Below are positions 34,704-46,178 of a stretch of 64,000 nt of DNA, piece by piece. The notes beneath the pieces were generated by a model that was not told the DNA's origin, did no database searches, and saw only the letters and a list, made by a program, of their open reading frames with translations. The DNA is from Glebionis coronaria (lineage: Eukaryota > Streptophyta > Magnoliopsida > Asterales > Asteraceae), in assembly GCA_025667525.1 (NCBI GenBank), contig CM046879.1, positions 359,804,639-359,868,638 of the forward strand. Direction: 5' to 3'. Each line of letters begins with the position of its first letter. Position 1 is the stretch's first letter. A program made the translations under genes and the position numbers.

Positions 34704-36747
34704 CAGCTTCTAACCCTTATCAACCATCCACCCAACAACACCCACCTATTAATCCCGATGTTGACACCATCATGAGATCTCAAGGTGAGCAAATCAAGAA
34801 TCTACAGAGCCAAATAATCAATTTGAAAGGAGATATCTTGAAGCAAGGTAATGACATCAGAACCGAGGTTCGTGATAATCTTCAATCCTCCTTCATCACT
34901 CAAACAACTAAATTAAAGAATCTGTTGGCTAGTTTCTTGCCCGAAGCTCAACCTTCTTCTTCTTCGGGTTCTCTACCTTCAAACACCGTCACTAATCCGC
35001 GAGCTAATGTGAGTGCTATAACTACGCGTAGTGGAATTACCATTGTCAATCCACCTAACCCACCACCATCATCTACACCTCCTCCACCACCATGTATCCC
35101 TACTCCTCCTACACCTAGTAGTAGTACACCATTACCGTCTCAGCCTCGTCATGACGTGTATCTCGAAAGGACCCTTCAACATCACAACCTTTACCAACTA
35201 CACCTTCACCTAACCCTTATCAACCTAGAATCCCATACCCTTCTCACATAGGCAAGACCAACGAGCTAACTAAGAATGACTGTCAAGTATCGAAATATGT
35301 GGATATGCTATCTAAAATGACCATCAACATTAGCCTTGTTGAAGCACTTTGCCACATGCCGAAATTTGTCAAAGCATTCAAGGAATTGCTTAGCAAGAAG
35401 GAGAAGCTGATTGAACTCGCCAACACACGATTAAATGAAAACTGCTCTGCAGTCCTTCTTAGAGAACTTCCGGAAAAGCTTGGAGATCCCGGTCGTCTTG
35501 TGTTGCCTTGCGTGTTCAACAAAACCGAAGAATTTACTGCCCTTGCTGATCTCGGGGCTAGTATTAATTTGATGCCACTGAGTGTTTGGAAAACACTATC
35601 ATTGCCCGACCTCATTCCAACAAAGATGACTCTCGAACTTGCAAATCGCACTCTCGCTTACCCCGTTGGTATAGCCGAAGACGTGTTTATCAAAGTTGGC
35701 ACATTCAATTTCCCGGGCGATTTTGTCGTAGTTGATTATGAAATGGACCCTCGTATTCCTTTAATACTTGGTCGGCCATTCTTGAGAACCGGACGTGCTT
35801 TAGTAGATGTGGCCGAAGGTGAGTTAATCTTACGAGTCGGGGATGATTCAAAAGTTTTTAAAATGGGGAAGCTTACAGGCAAATCCTTTGAAGGACGAGA
35901 ATCAGTGAATATGATTAATGTGCTCGATGACTTTACCGTCTATGACAATCCTCTATTCGAGTCTTCCACTGATAATCCACTCTTTGAAGATAATGTGGAT
36001 GATTCTCTCCCTACTTTGGACGCTTCTCCCATTTATGATTCTCAACCGGTCTTTGATGCTTATGATGATGATGATTCTAGCTCAGATTCGGATGATTTTG
36101 ATTGTACTTCTGAGTATCCCGAGGTGCCCACTTTCGATGATTTTGATGAGGCCGATACTCTCTCGAGCGATTATTCACATGCTGAAGATCCTCCGCCATC
36201 ACTCGATCCTACTTTGGACTATTATTCATTTGAGGAAGATTTCTCTGAATTTCTCAACACATACTTCCGTCATGAGAGTGATGCTCCTCCTTATGACTTT
36301 GAAGATTATCGTCTTGATCCTACTTTGGATTTGAAGAGCATTTCTTCAAAGGAGAAGAAACCGGTCGACACCGAAATCCGTTGCACTTATGATTTGACAC
36401 CTCTTTGTCTTCCTTCTGAGGACGAGGTTGTGCTTCTTTGCGGATCTTATTCACACTCGGCTGAGCCTGAGTGCTATTTTCCCTTGAAGGAAAAGGTGTT
36501 CGACCCCGGTATTGACATTCCACAGCCATCTCAGTATCCACCTGATGAAATAAAAGGAGAAATCTTTGGAACTATTGAAGACATGCTTGCACCGCACCAT
36601 ACTTGCTTCCACCGTGCTCCATCACTGCTTAAGGGAACCTTGCCACTTCTCTTTTGGCTTGCCTTTTTTGCCTTAAGCTCGTTCTTATTGATGGATGAAA
36701 ACTATGTCTTTGATCCTGGTGGATATGTTTCATGCTTCTTCCGTTGA
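34704..36747 (+). pseudogene. B1 Gag C-terminus, protease and acidic domain
   Basis: The frame enters in the Gag tail (SNPYQP...), runs through a Gln/Asn helix region and a Pro-rich stretch, and is broken by a one-base deletion near 35154 (CATGACGTG versus CATGACGATG in B2). From 35155 it is open to the tandem stop TGATGA at 36745-36750. It encodes an aspartic protease (ALADLGASINLMPLSVW, later ILGRPFLRTGRALVD) and then a domain of about 300 residues. That domain is very rich in Asp, Glu and Ser, with a hydrophobic run near the end (LPLLFWLAFFALSSFLLMDE). Reverse transcriptase and integrase are absent. Apart from the frameshift this copy is less damaged than B2. Confidence 0.85.
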
Positions 36748-36757
36748 TGATCAAGGT

Positions 36758-36815
36758 CGAGTCAGGCTCACGACTCGGTTAACAAAAAAACCAAGCGCTT
36801 CTTGGGAGGCAACCC
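36758..36815 (+). promoter_or_regulatory. Conserved post-stop hairpin element (B1)
   Basis: It starts 10 nt after the first TGA of B1. The inverted repeat is CGAGTC/GACTCG and the tail AAGCGCTTCTTGGGAGGCAA followed by CCC is kept. It matches 1550-1604 of A although the upstream coding sequences are unrelated. Confidence 0.6.
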
Positions 36816-37111
36816 ATGTATCTATCTTTCCGCTTTCTTTATCATAAGTGTAGGGGGACCCTTTGGTTTGCTATTTCCTCTCCTCACTTCTTAATCAGGG
36901 ATTCGAGCTTCAATGATCCACTCTTGATGATTCTTGACGACCCGTGATTCCGTGTTCTACTTCATCCCGGTTCTATCCTAAACTCTTTTTGATTTACTAT
37001 TTTATATTTTCTTCATATTAAAATAGGAATCTCTTTAGTTGTCTTTTCCTTAACAAGATTTAAACAACGTACACAATGTCCTAAGTGTAGGGGAGTTTAC
37101 TCCCACATGCT

Positions 37112-37133
37112 TAAACATTGAGGACAATGTTTA
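37112..37133 (+). promoter_or_regulatory. TAAACATTG/CAATGTTTA hairpin (B1)
   Basis: Perfect 9-base arms flank AGGA. The hairpin is identical to those at 1895-1916 and 44532-44553. Confidence 0.6.
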
Positions 37134-39229
37134 TCTTAAGTGTAGGGGGGACTTCTATCGAAGTTAAGTGGTATTTTCCTTGTATTTGTCCTCATTTTAA
37201 CCGGAAAATCAATTTTTCGACATTTTTCAAAATTTTTGATCTATTTTGGCCTATTAGTTTTTCCTTTGTATAGTTATTTTCTTTCTTTGCTAGAATAAAT
37301 CTTTGAATAAGTGGTTTTAATTTTCAAACGTTGTGAATCTTTTGACTCAATCCGAGTTTACTCTAGCTAGTATCCTTAACATGTTTAAGTCATGTTTTGC
37401 TAGGCTTTTATATAGGGAGCTATAAAACGCGAAAGTCTTAACTCTCACGGGTTAAGAACAAGAACTTTTCGCAAGTTCCTATAATTGATCCTAGAGAGTC
37501 GTTTATCAAGGGAACTTTAAAATGCGATTTCTAAACTTGAAAAAGTCTAAGATTTTGCAAGATCCTATAGGCGACTCGAAAACCCAAAACTTTGATTTAA
37601 TAGGCTAAGTATCCACGAGTCTCATTCCTTGAGATTTTAAACTGTGGAGAACGAGAGATGATAGAGCCAATTATAAGTCCGGTATTCTTTCGTGAACTTA
37701 TGTGAGTTAATTATGAGCCTATTCTCCGATCGTTTGCTAATAATTTATCTGCTAATAAATAAGGTTATACAATTTGAAAGGTTACTTAGCTTCTAGCCCC
37801 AGATCGTTTAAAAGTTGCTCGGTATGGATTAGAGTTCATAGCCAAGGCATAACTTATTGAAGCGGGACGCGAAGATTGGCGAGTCCGAAAAGGCCCTAAC
37901 AAGGCATGAGGGCTATGTTTTGTTGCTAAAGATCCAAAGTGATGTGAAGAATCATTTATCGAAAATCAATATGAAGGATCGAGACACACGACGTAAAGCA
38001 AAACTCCCCAAAAGTCATGGAGAAGTGTATCCGAAAAGACCCTAACAAGGTATGAGGATAAATAGATCCAAGTCATAAAAGGAGGCGGATCGTTGTATAT
38101 CAAAGTCCAAAATAAAGATTGGAGAAAAATGAAGAAGTCGTGGTCCAAGTATGAATCTCTCAAAACTTCAAGTGAAGAAATTCCTATATGAAGAGAAGAC
38201 CATTATTTCATGAACGTCTCTCAAGATTTGAAGTATGAAGTCGCTGCCAAATATCGGTCCGAGAAAGGTCTCAAATCGCGAAGCGAGTTATGCCAAGATA
38301 TGAACTTTATGAGGTCCGGAGAAGCAGTTTTAAAAGATTTGGTCCTTTAGCTAACTATTGATTAAATCGTTCACTTTATTTTCAGACTTAATAACTACCG
38401 AAATAAGTCAAAAATGCATCCTTGTGATCATTCAAGACAAATAATAAAATATAAGAGATACCCCTAGGAATAAGGGAGTCTAAGTGAATAATTGACCCAC
38501 ACGAATTCGTGTTAGTTTACTAACTTATAATAACAATGATCTCGTTTTTAAGCTTGGTTTGGAGAAAGTGAAAACTTGAGGATGATGATTATTCATAACC
38601 TTTTCAAAACCCAAGGTATGCTTTTGATTTCTTTATTTTGTATGTCTTTAAATTTTCTATCTTCTTAATAAAGGCCAACGTGGATTAATTATGATGAAAA
38701 GTGAAATCTTGCTTTGTAACTAATGCATTGCATGAGGACATTGCAATGGTCAAGTGTAGGGGATTTGATAGGTGTGTAAACACCCATCTTTTCTACCACT
38801 TAATTACAATAATAACCGAACCAAAACGTGTATTTTATGTCTTTTATGTCGGAATTATGCGTGGTTTGTGTTTTTGTTGTGATTTAGGATGAAAAGGTGA
38901 AAAGTGGAGAAAACACGGACATTCACGGGCATTTACGGACTTTTATTGAAGAAAAGGATGAAAGACGAAGTCAAGAAGTCAAGAGTGCAAAAATAACGGA
39001 AGTCCACGACGAATTCTGAAGATTTATCGAAGAAAAAGTCAAAAGACGGAAGTTTATCAAAAGCCGAAGAATTCAAGTCTATTTTATTGAAGAATTTAAA
39101 GACGAGTTCGAAGAAATCCCGAAGCCAAAAGTCCCTTAAGTCAAAGTTTAAAGAAGATTAGAAGAAAGGGACTTAATCTTGCAATTAACAAGAAAGGAAG
39201 GAGGGGAGGAAGCTTCCTTAATCCTCCCC

Positions 39230-39237
39230 TATAAATA
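39230..39237 (+). promoter_or_regulatory. TATA box in central LTR of B
   Basis: TATAAATA follows a TCCTCCCC stretch. The same box is at 46681-46688 and 60542-60549 in the other LTRs. Confidence 0.7.
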
Positions 39238-39693
39238 GATTAGGATTGTAGTCATTTCTTTCTTGTTGGCTAATAGTGACAATTAGACCTTCCACCATTT
39301 ACTTATCTTGTCATTTACATTACTTGTCAATTTAAATTCATGTTATGCACCTTAATTACCATTTAATTCCAAGTAAGTTTTCATTTTAATTCTTGTCAAA
39401 TCTTTACTTTATTTTGTTAATCTATCATCTACCTTCCTTTATCTTTGATTTGTTGTGTTTATGTTTATGTTCATGTTTATGCTTTTATTTTGATCCAAAT
39501 TGGTTTTTGATTATTGTGGTAAAAGTTGTTTGATTTCGTGTTTTAAATTGTTTGTTTATTATTACTGTTGATTCGTTGTTATTTTATTTAGATCGTTTGT
39601 GTTTATTTTGATTAAATTCGTTATTATTCTGCTGTTACTGTATCTCCTTGTTCTTCGGGAGTGTTTGTTCTTGTTTCTGATCTTTCCAGGAAA

Positions 39694-40160
39694 AGTTCCG
39701 AACCAAGAAGGAGGGAAAGTGCTTATTCGGAACTTCCAAAGTTCTGAATCAAGGTTTCATCCGGAAGATTTTGAGGTCAGCAAAACTTCCGAGTCAAGCT
39801 GTTCATCCGGAACATTCAAAGTTCCGAACGAAGGGAAACTTCCGATTCAAACTCTGTTCATTCGGAACTAAAAAGTTCCGGATCAAGGAAACTCATTCGG
39901 AACTTCAAAAGTTCCGAATAAAGGGGGTTTATTCGGAAGTCACCATAGTTCCGAACCAAGGCTGTTCATTCGGAACTTAAAAGTTCCGAATAAACTTCCG
40001 GATCAAGGGGTAAGTTCCGATTCAAGAAAGGTTCATTCGGAAGTTCTAAACTTCCGAATCAAGGGGCTTCATTCGGAAACTTCCGAATCAAGGGTGACCA
40101 AATAGTTCCGAATCAAGGAAAAATTTAGAGTTCCGAATCAGTAAAGTTCCGAACGAAGGA
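39694..40160 (+). repeat. TTCGGAA/TTCCGAA hairpin array in central LTR of B
   Basis: At least eight inverted repeats follow each other, separated by (A)TCAAGG and TTCATT spacers. Perfect 11-base stems occur at 39895-39919 (ATTCGGAACTT/AAGTTCCGAAT) and 40035-40059 (ATTCGGAAGTT/AACTTCCGAAT). An 8-base stem occurs at 40071-40088. The array starts about 460 bp downstream of the TATA box. Confidence 0.85.
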
Positions 40161-40720
40161 TTGTTTTGGATAAGTGACATATTCAGATCAAATTCTTCCG
40201 GATCAAGGATTTTGGTAATATTCCAAGTAAAGAAGAATCATTTCAACCGAAGGTGACATTTAGGACGAGTGATTGTTCCAAACAAAGGATAATTCCGAAT
40301 GAGCTGTGTTCAGGTTCTTATTAGCTTTTGTCTTTGATTTTTATTTTCAAGCTTTATTTTTCCCGCCTTTTATTTAATTGCACTTTAAGATTATTTGCCT
40401 TAGTTTTATTTTAGACTTTCCTTAGTTTTAGTCGCGTTTTAAGTTTGCCTTAGTTAGATTTAAGTTTGCGTCATTTTACTTCAGTGCCCTTTAATTTCAG
40501 TCACGTTTTTAAATACTTGCATTTTATTTTAATTAGACTTAGATTAATTTTAAGAGCACCTTTACTTTAATTGTTTTGCACCTTTTATTTTTAAAAAACT
40601 ACAACGACACATCTTTGTTTCCACCAAAAACAATAGAGTCACATAGAGAGCCTAAGATCAATTCGATTAGACCAACACAACGAACTAATATTTTTAATTG
40701 GGCAAAAGCCTTGTATCAAA

Positions 40721-40735
40721 TGGCGCCGTTGCCGG
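40721..40735 (+). other. Primer-binding site of B2 (tRNA-Asp type)
   Basis: TGGCGCCGTTGCCGG lies 2 bases after the LTR. This is the tRNA-Asp type site typical of Athila elements. Confidence 0.9.
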
Positions 40736-40967
40736 CTCTTTTCGTTAAGATCAACAGTTTTCTGTGAGAGACACGTTGCTTTTTGGGATCCGCTCACTTG
40801 TGAACGTTACTTTTCTTGCATAAAAAATTCCAAAAACTCATAAAAATTAAAAATTGATAAAAAACCATAAAAATTAAAAATTTCAAAAATCTAAAAAGAT
40901 TTTATCTTTCTTGTGTATATATATTGTCTTTGTGTTTGGTTTTGTTTTCTTTTGCATATTCAGGTGT
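40736..40967 (+). other. Leader of B2 with splice-acceptor-like end
   Basis: A short AT-rich leader. It ends in a T-rich tract followed by CAG at 40961-40963, four bases before the start codon, which looks like a 3' splice site. The same arrangement occurs in element I (62149-62151). Confidence 0.5.
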
Positions 40968-43900
40968 ATGCGTACTAGATCTTCTAATTATCAAGAGCCC
41001 GAGCCTCAAGAAGATTTAGATATGGCAGGTGTTAACAACAACAACATTCCACCGAACCTCAATAATAATAATAACAACAATGCTCTTCCACAGCCCGATC
41101 TTCGGACCATGGAGGAACTTTGTCAACCAACAATGTTTGGAAGAGGAGGACCGATTGCGCCGATGCAAATCAACGCTCCTGAGTTTTCGTTGAAGCACCA
41201 CATGATTCAGCAAGTACAAACAAACCCATTTAGAGGATTGCCTGATGATGATGCCAACAAACACCTCGACAAGTTCATTACAATCACCCAAAGCATGAAG
41301 TTGCCTGGGGCCACAATGGATGTACTCCGCCTACAACTCTTCCCACATACTTTATCGCATCATGCCGAGAAATGGTTTGATCGTCTCCCGAAGAATTCTA
41401 TTCACACTTGGGATGATATGATTCAACGCTTTTTGTCGCGCTACTTTCCACCATCCATGGTCATAAGCCTTCGCAATCAGATCAGCGGTTTCATGCAAGA
41501 CCCTGATGAATCTCTTTTTGACGCTTGGGAGAGATATAATGTCTTGATCGATAGATGTCCAAACCACAACATGCTCCCTGTGACCCTAATTGATACTTTC
41601 TACAACGGATTGACTTTTCGAGATCGTGATACGATCAATGCAGCCGCCGGTGGCACATTCATGAAAAGGAGACCCGAGGAGTGTAGACAGTTAATTGAGA
41701 ACATGACTACTCATCATAAAAACTGGGATTCCTCTGCTTCTTCTAGGAACAACCCGAGAGTCAATGTTTTCTCCACCTCAGCAAACCCTGAGATGACCGA
41801 ACTCACCCGCATGATGGCCGAAATGAGCATAAGTATTACGCTTCTCGCTTCAAACTAACAACAACAACAAGTTAAAGCGGTTGCTAATCCTTGTGAAACA
41901 TGTGGCGGTCCTCACCCATACACCGATTGTCCTTCGACACAAGGAAATCCGGAAAATGTGTATGCTGCTTACGGTAATTATTCACCGGAAAATTACCAAG
42001 CTAGACAACAAGGGGATAGAAATCTGCTGAGCTACCGTTCCAACAACTACCTTTCACCCGGTTTTTCTCCTCAAAACCAAAACCCTGCCAACAACTACAA
42101 TAGAAGCAACCAAATCCCACCTCGTGCTTCTAACCCTTATCAACCACCCACCCAACAACACCCACCCGTAAACACCGATGTTGATGCCATCATGAGAACT
42201 CAAGGTGAGCAAATCAAGAATCTACAAAGCCAAATAATCAATTTGAAAGGAGATATCCTGAAGCAAGGTAATGACATCAGAACCGAGGTTCGTGATAATA
42301 TTCAATCCTCCTTCATCACTCAAACGACTGAATTAAAGACTCTATTGGCTAGTTTCTTGCCCGAAGCTCAACCTTCTTCTTCTTCGGGTTCTCTACCTTC
42401 AAATACCGTCACTAATCCACGAGCTAATGTGAGTGCTATAACTACGCGTAGTGGAATTACCATTGTCGATCCACCTATCCCACCACCATCATCTACACCT
42501 CCTCCACCACCATGTATCCCTACTCCTCCTACACCTAGTAGTAGTACACCATTACCGTCTCCGCCTCGTCATGACGATGTATCTCGAAAGGACCCTTCAA
42601 CATCACAACCTTTACCAACTACACCTTCACCTTCCCCTTATCAACCTAGAATCCCATACCCTTCTCGCATAGGCAAGACCAACGAGCTAACCAAGAATGA
42701 CTGTCAAGTAGCGAAATATATGGATATGCTATCTAAAATGACCATCAACATTAGCCTTGTTGAAGCACTTTGCCACATGCCGAAATTTGTCAAAGCATTC
42801 AAGGAATTGCTTAGCAAGAAGGAGAAGCTTATTGAACTCTCCAACACACTATTAAATGAAAACTGCTCTGCAGTCCTTCTTAGAGAACTTCCGGAAAAGC
42901 TTGGAGATCCCGGTCGTTTTGTGTTGCCTTGTGTGTTCAACAAAACTGAAGAATTTACTGCCCTTGCTGATCCCGGGGCTAGTATTAATTTGATGCCACT
43001 GAGTGTTTGGAAAACACTATCATTGCCCGATCTCATTCCAACAAAGATGACTCTCGAACTTGCAAACCGCACTCTCGCTTACCCCGTTGGTATAGCCGAA
43101 GACGTGTTTATCAAAGTTGGCACATTTACTTTCCCGGTCGATTTTGTCGTAGTTGATTATGAAATGGACCCTCGTATTCCTTTAATACTTGGTCGGCCAT
43201 TTTTGAGAACCGGACGAGCTTTAGTAGATGTGGCCTAAGGTGAGTTAATCTTACGAGTCGGGGATGATTCAAAAGTTTTTAAAATGGGGAAGCTTACAGG
43301 CAAATCCTTTGGAGGCCGAGAATCAGTAAATATGATAAATGTGCTCGATGACTTTACCGTCTATGACAATACTCTATTCGAGTCTTCCACTGATAATCCA
43401 CTCTTTGAAAATAATGTGGATGATTCCCACTCTACTTTGGACGCTTCTCCCATTTATGATTCTCAACCGGTCTTTGATGCTTATGATGATGATTCTAGCT
43501 CAGATTCGGATGATTTTGATTGTACTTATGAGTATCCCGAGCTGCCCACTTTCGATGATTTCGATGAGGCTGATACTCTATCGAGAGATTCTTCACATGA
43601 TGAAGATCCTCCACCATCACTCGCTCCTACTTTGGACGATTATTCATTCGAGGAAGATTTCTCTGAATTTCTTAACACATACTTCCCTCATGAGAGTGAT
43701 GCTCCTCCTTTGGACTTTGAAACTTATCGTCTTGATCCTACTTTAGATTTGAAGAGCATTTTGTCAAAGGAGAAGAAACCGGTTGACACCGAAATCCGTT
43801 GCACTTATGATTTGACACCTCTTTGTCCCCCTTCTGAGGACGAGGTTGTGCTTCTTTGCGGATCTTCTTCACACTCGGCTGAGCCTGAGTGCTATTTTCC

Positions 43901-44165
43901 CTTAAAGGAAAAGGTGTTCGACCCCGGTATTGAAGTTTTTAAGCCATCTCAGTATCCACCTGATGAAATAAAAGGAAAAATCTTTGGAACCATTGAAGAA
44001 ATGCTTGCACCACTTCATCCTTGCTTCTACTGTGCTCCATCACTGCTTAAGGGAACCTTGCCTACTCTTCTTTGGCTTGCCTTGTTCGCCTTAAGCTCTT
44101 GCTTATTGATGGATGAAAACTATGTCTTCGATCCTGGTGGATATGTTTTATGCTTCTTCCATTGA
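40968..44165 (+). pseudogene. B2 Gag-protease-acidic domain polyprotein
   Basis: One frame of 1065 codons starts at MRTRSSNYQEPEPQ and is interrupted only by TAA at 41856-41858 (CAA in element I) and TAA at 43236-43238 (GAA in B1). Residues 1-297 are a retrotransposon Gag (HAEKWFDRLPKNSI, SLRNQISGFMQ, LIDTFYNGL). Residues 309-321 are a knuckle CETCGGPHPYTDC. Then come a Gln/Asn helix region, a Pro-rich linker and a protease with its Asp at residue 668 (ALADPGASINLMP). From about residue 758 an acidic, Ser-rich domain follows and ends with a hydrophobic run (LPTLLWLALFALSSCLLMDE). No reverse transcriptase, RNase H or integrase is present, so mobility would require enzymes from an autonomous relative. 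Confidence 0.88.
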
Positions 44166-44175
44166 TGATCAAGGT

Positions 44176-44231
44176 CGAGTCAGGCTCACGACTCGGTAAA
44201 CAAAAACCAAGCGCTTCTTGGGAGGCAACCC
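44176..44231 (+). promoter_or_regulatory. Conserved post-stop hairpin element (B2)
   Basis: It starts 10 nt after the stop codon TGA (44163-44165) with arms CGAGTC/GACTCG and the tail CAAGCGCTTCTTGGGAGGCA followed by ACCC, as in B1 and A. Confidence 0.6.
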
Positions 44232-44531
44232 ATGTATCTATCTTTCCGCTTTCTTTACCATAAGTGTAGGGGGGACCCTTTGGTTTGCTATTTCCTCTCC
44301 TCACTTCTTAATCAGGGATTCGAGCTTCAATGATCCACTCTTGATGATTCTTGACGACCCGTGATTCCGTGTTCTACTTCTTCCCGGTTCTATCCTAAAT
44401 TCTTTTCGATTCACTATTTTATATATTTTCTCAAATATTAAAATAGGAATCTCTTTAGTTGTCCTTTCCTTAGCGAGATTTAAACAAAGTGCACAATATC
44501 CTAAGTGTAGGGGAGTTTACTCCCACATGCT

Positions 44532-44553
44532 TAAACATTGAGGACAATGTTTA
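44532..44553 (+). promoter_or_regulatory. TAAACATTG/CAATGTTTA hairpin (B2)
   Basis: Identical to 37112-37133 and 1895-1916, with perfect arms around AGGA. Confidence 0.6.
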
Positions 44554-46178
44554 TCTTAAGTGTAGGGGGGACTTCTAGCGAAGTTAAGTGGTCTTTTCCT
44601 TGTATCTGTCCTCATTTTAACCGGAAAATCAATTTTTCGATATTTTTCAAAATTTTTGATCTATTTTGGCCTATTAGTTTTTACCATTGTATAGTTATTT
44701 TCTTTCCTTACTAGAATAAATGTTTAATAAGTGGTTTTAGTTTTCAAACGTTGTGAATCTTTTGACTCAACCCGAGTTTACTCTAGCTAGTATCCTTAAC
44801 GTGTTTAAATCAAGTTTTGCTAGGCTTTTATATAGGGAGCTATAAAACGCGAAAGTCTTAACTCTCACGGGTTAAGAACAAGAACTTTTCGCAAGTTCCT
44901 ATAATTGATCCTAGAGAGTCGTTTATCAAGGGAACTTTAAAATGCGATTTCTAAAACTTGAAAAAGTCTAAGAATTTGCAAGATCCTATAGGCGACTCGA
45001 AAACCCAAAACTTTGATTTAATAGGCTAAGCATCCACGAGTCTCATTACTTGAGATTTTAAACTATGGAGAACGAGAGATGATAGAGCCAATTATAAGTT
45101 CGGTATTCTTTTCGTGAATTTATGTGAGTTAATTATAAGCCTATTCTCCCATCGCTTGCTAATAACTTATCTGCTAATAAATAAGGTTGTACGATTTAAA
45201 AGGTTACTTAGCTTCTAGCCCAGATAGTTTAAAAGTTGCTCGGTATGGATTAGAGTTCATAGCCAAGGCATAACTTATTGAAGCGGGACGCGAAGATTGG
45301 CGAGTCCAAAAAGGCCCTAACAAGGCATGACGGCTATATTTTGTTGCTAAAGATCCAAAGTGATGTGAAGAATCATTTATCGAAAATCAATATGAAGGAT
45401 CGAGACACACGACGTAAAGCAAAACTCCCCAAAAGTCATGGAGAAGTGTATCCGAAAAGACCCTAACAAGGTATGAGGATAAATAGATCCAAGTCATAAA
45501 AGGAGGCGGATCGTTGTATATCAAAATCCAAAATAAAGATTGGAGAAAAATGAAGAAGTCGTGGTCCAAGTATGAATCTCTCAAAACTTCAAGTGAAGAA
45601 ATTCCTATATGAAGAGAAGACCATTATTTCATGAACGTCTCTCAAGATTTGAAGTATGAAGTCGCTGCCAAATATCGGTCCGAGAAAGGTCTCAAATCGC
45701 GAAACGAGTTATGCCAAGATATGAACTTTATGAGGTCCCGAGAAGCAGTTTTAAAAGATTTGGTCCTTTAGCTAACTATTGATTAAATCGTTCACTTTAT
45801 TTTCAGACTTAATAACTATCGAAATAAGTCAAACAATGTATCCTCGTGATCATTCAAGACAACAATAAAATATAAGAGATACACCTAGGAATAAGGGAGT
45901 CTAAGTGAGTAATTGGCCCACATGAGTTTGTGATAGTCTGCTAAATTATAATAACAATGATCTCGTTTTTAAGCTTGGTTTGGAGAAAGTGAAAACTTGA
46001 GGATGATGATTATTCATAACACTTTCAAAACCAAAGGTATGCTTTTGATTTCTTTATGTCTTTAATTTTCTATTTCTTTAATAAAGGCCAACGTGGGTTG
46101 ATTATGATGAAAAAAGTAATCTTGCTTTGTAACTAACGCATTGCATGAGGACATTGCAATGGTCAAGTGTAGGGGATT

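Larger units (their letters stand above)
36748..38765 (+). other. 3' non-coding region of B1, with polypurine tract
   Basis: The 2018-bp region is homologous to 1542-2653 plus 14936-15842 of element A. It has no env-like or other convincing ORF. It includes the post-stop hairpin element, the paired hairpins and internal AAGTGTAGGGG tracts, and ends in the polypurine tract AAGTGTAGGGGATT (38752-38765). Confidence 0.8.
38766..40718 (+). repeat. Central LTR of complex B (3' LTR of B1, 5' LTR of B2)
   Basis: The LTR is 1953 bp, begins TGATAGGTGTG and ends CTTGTATCA. It is preceded by a polypurine tract and followed by a tRNA-Asp type PBS. A TATA box TATAAATA is at 39230-39237. The downstream, presumably transcribed part carries a TTCGGAA/TTCCGAA hairpin array. 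Confidence 0.93.
44166..46178 (+). other. 3' non-coding region of B2, with polypurine tract
   Basis: The 2013-bp region is near-identical to 36748-38765 and homologous to that of element A. It lacks a credible ORF. It ends in AAGTGTAGGGGATT (46165-46178). Confidence 0.8.

Noticed and set aside
36745..36890. Stop-codon readthrough product after the tandem TGATGA of B1.
   Set aside because: The extension is open in B1 but falls in a different frame in B2 because of indels and is closed at once in A, so it is not conserved as protein.
39694..40160. TTCGGAA repeats as heat-shock elements.
   Set aside because: Heat-shock elements need TTC and GAA separated by two bases; here the spacing is one base.
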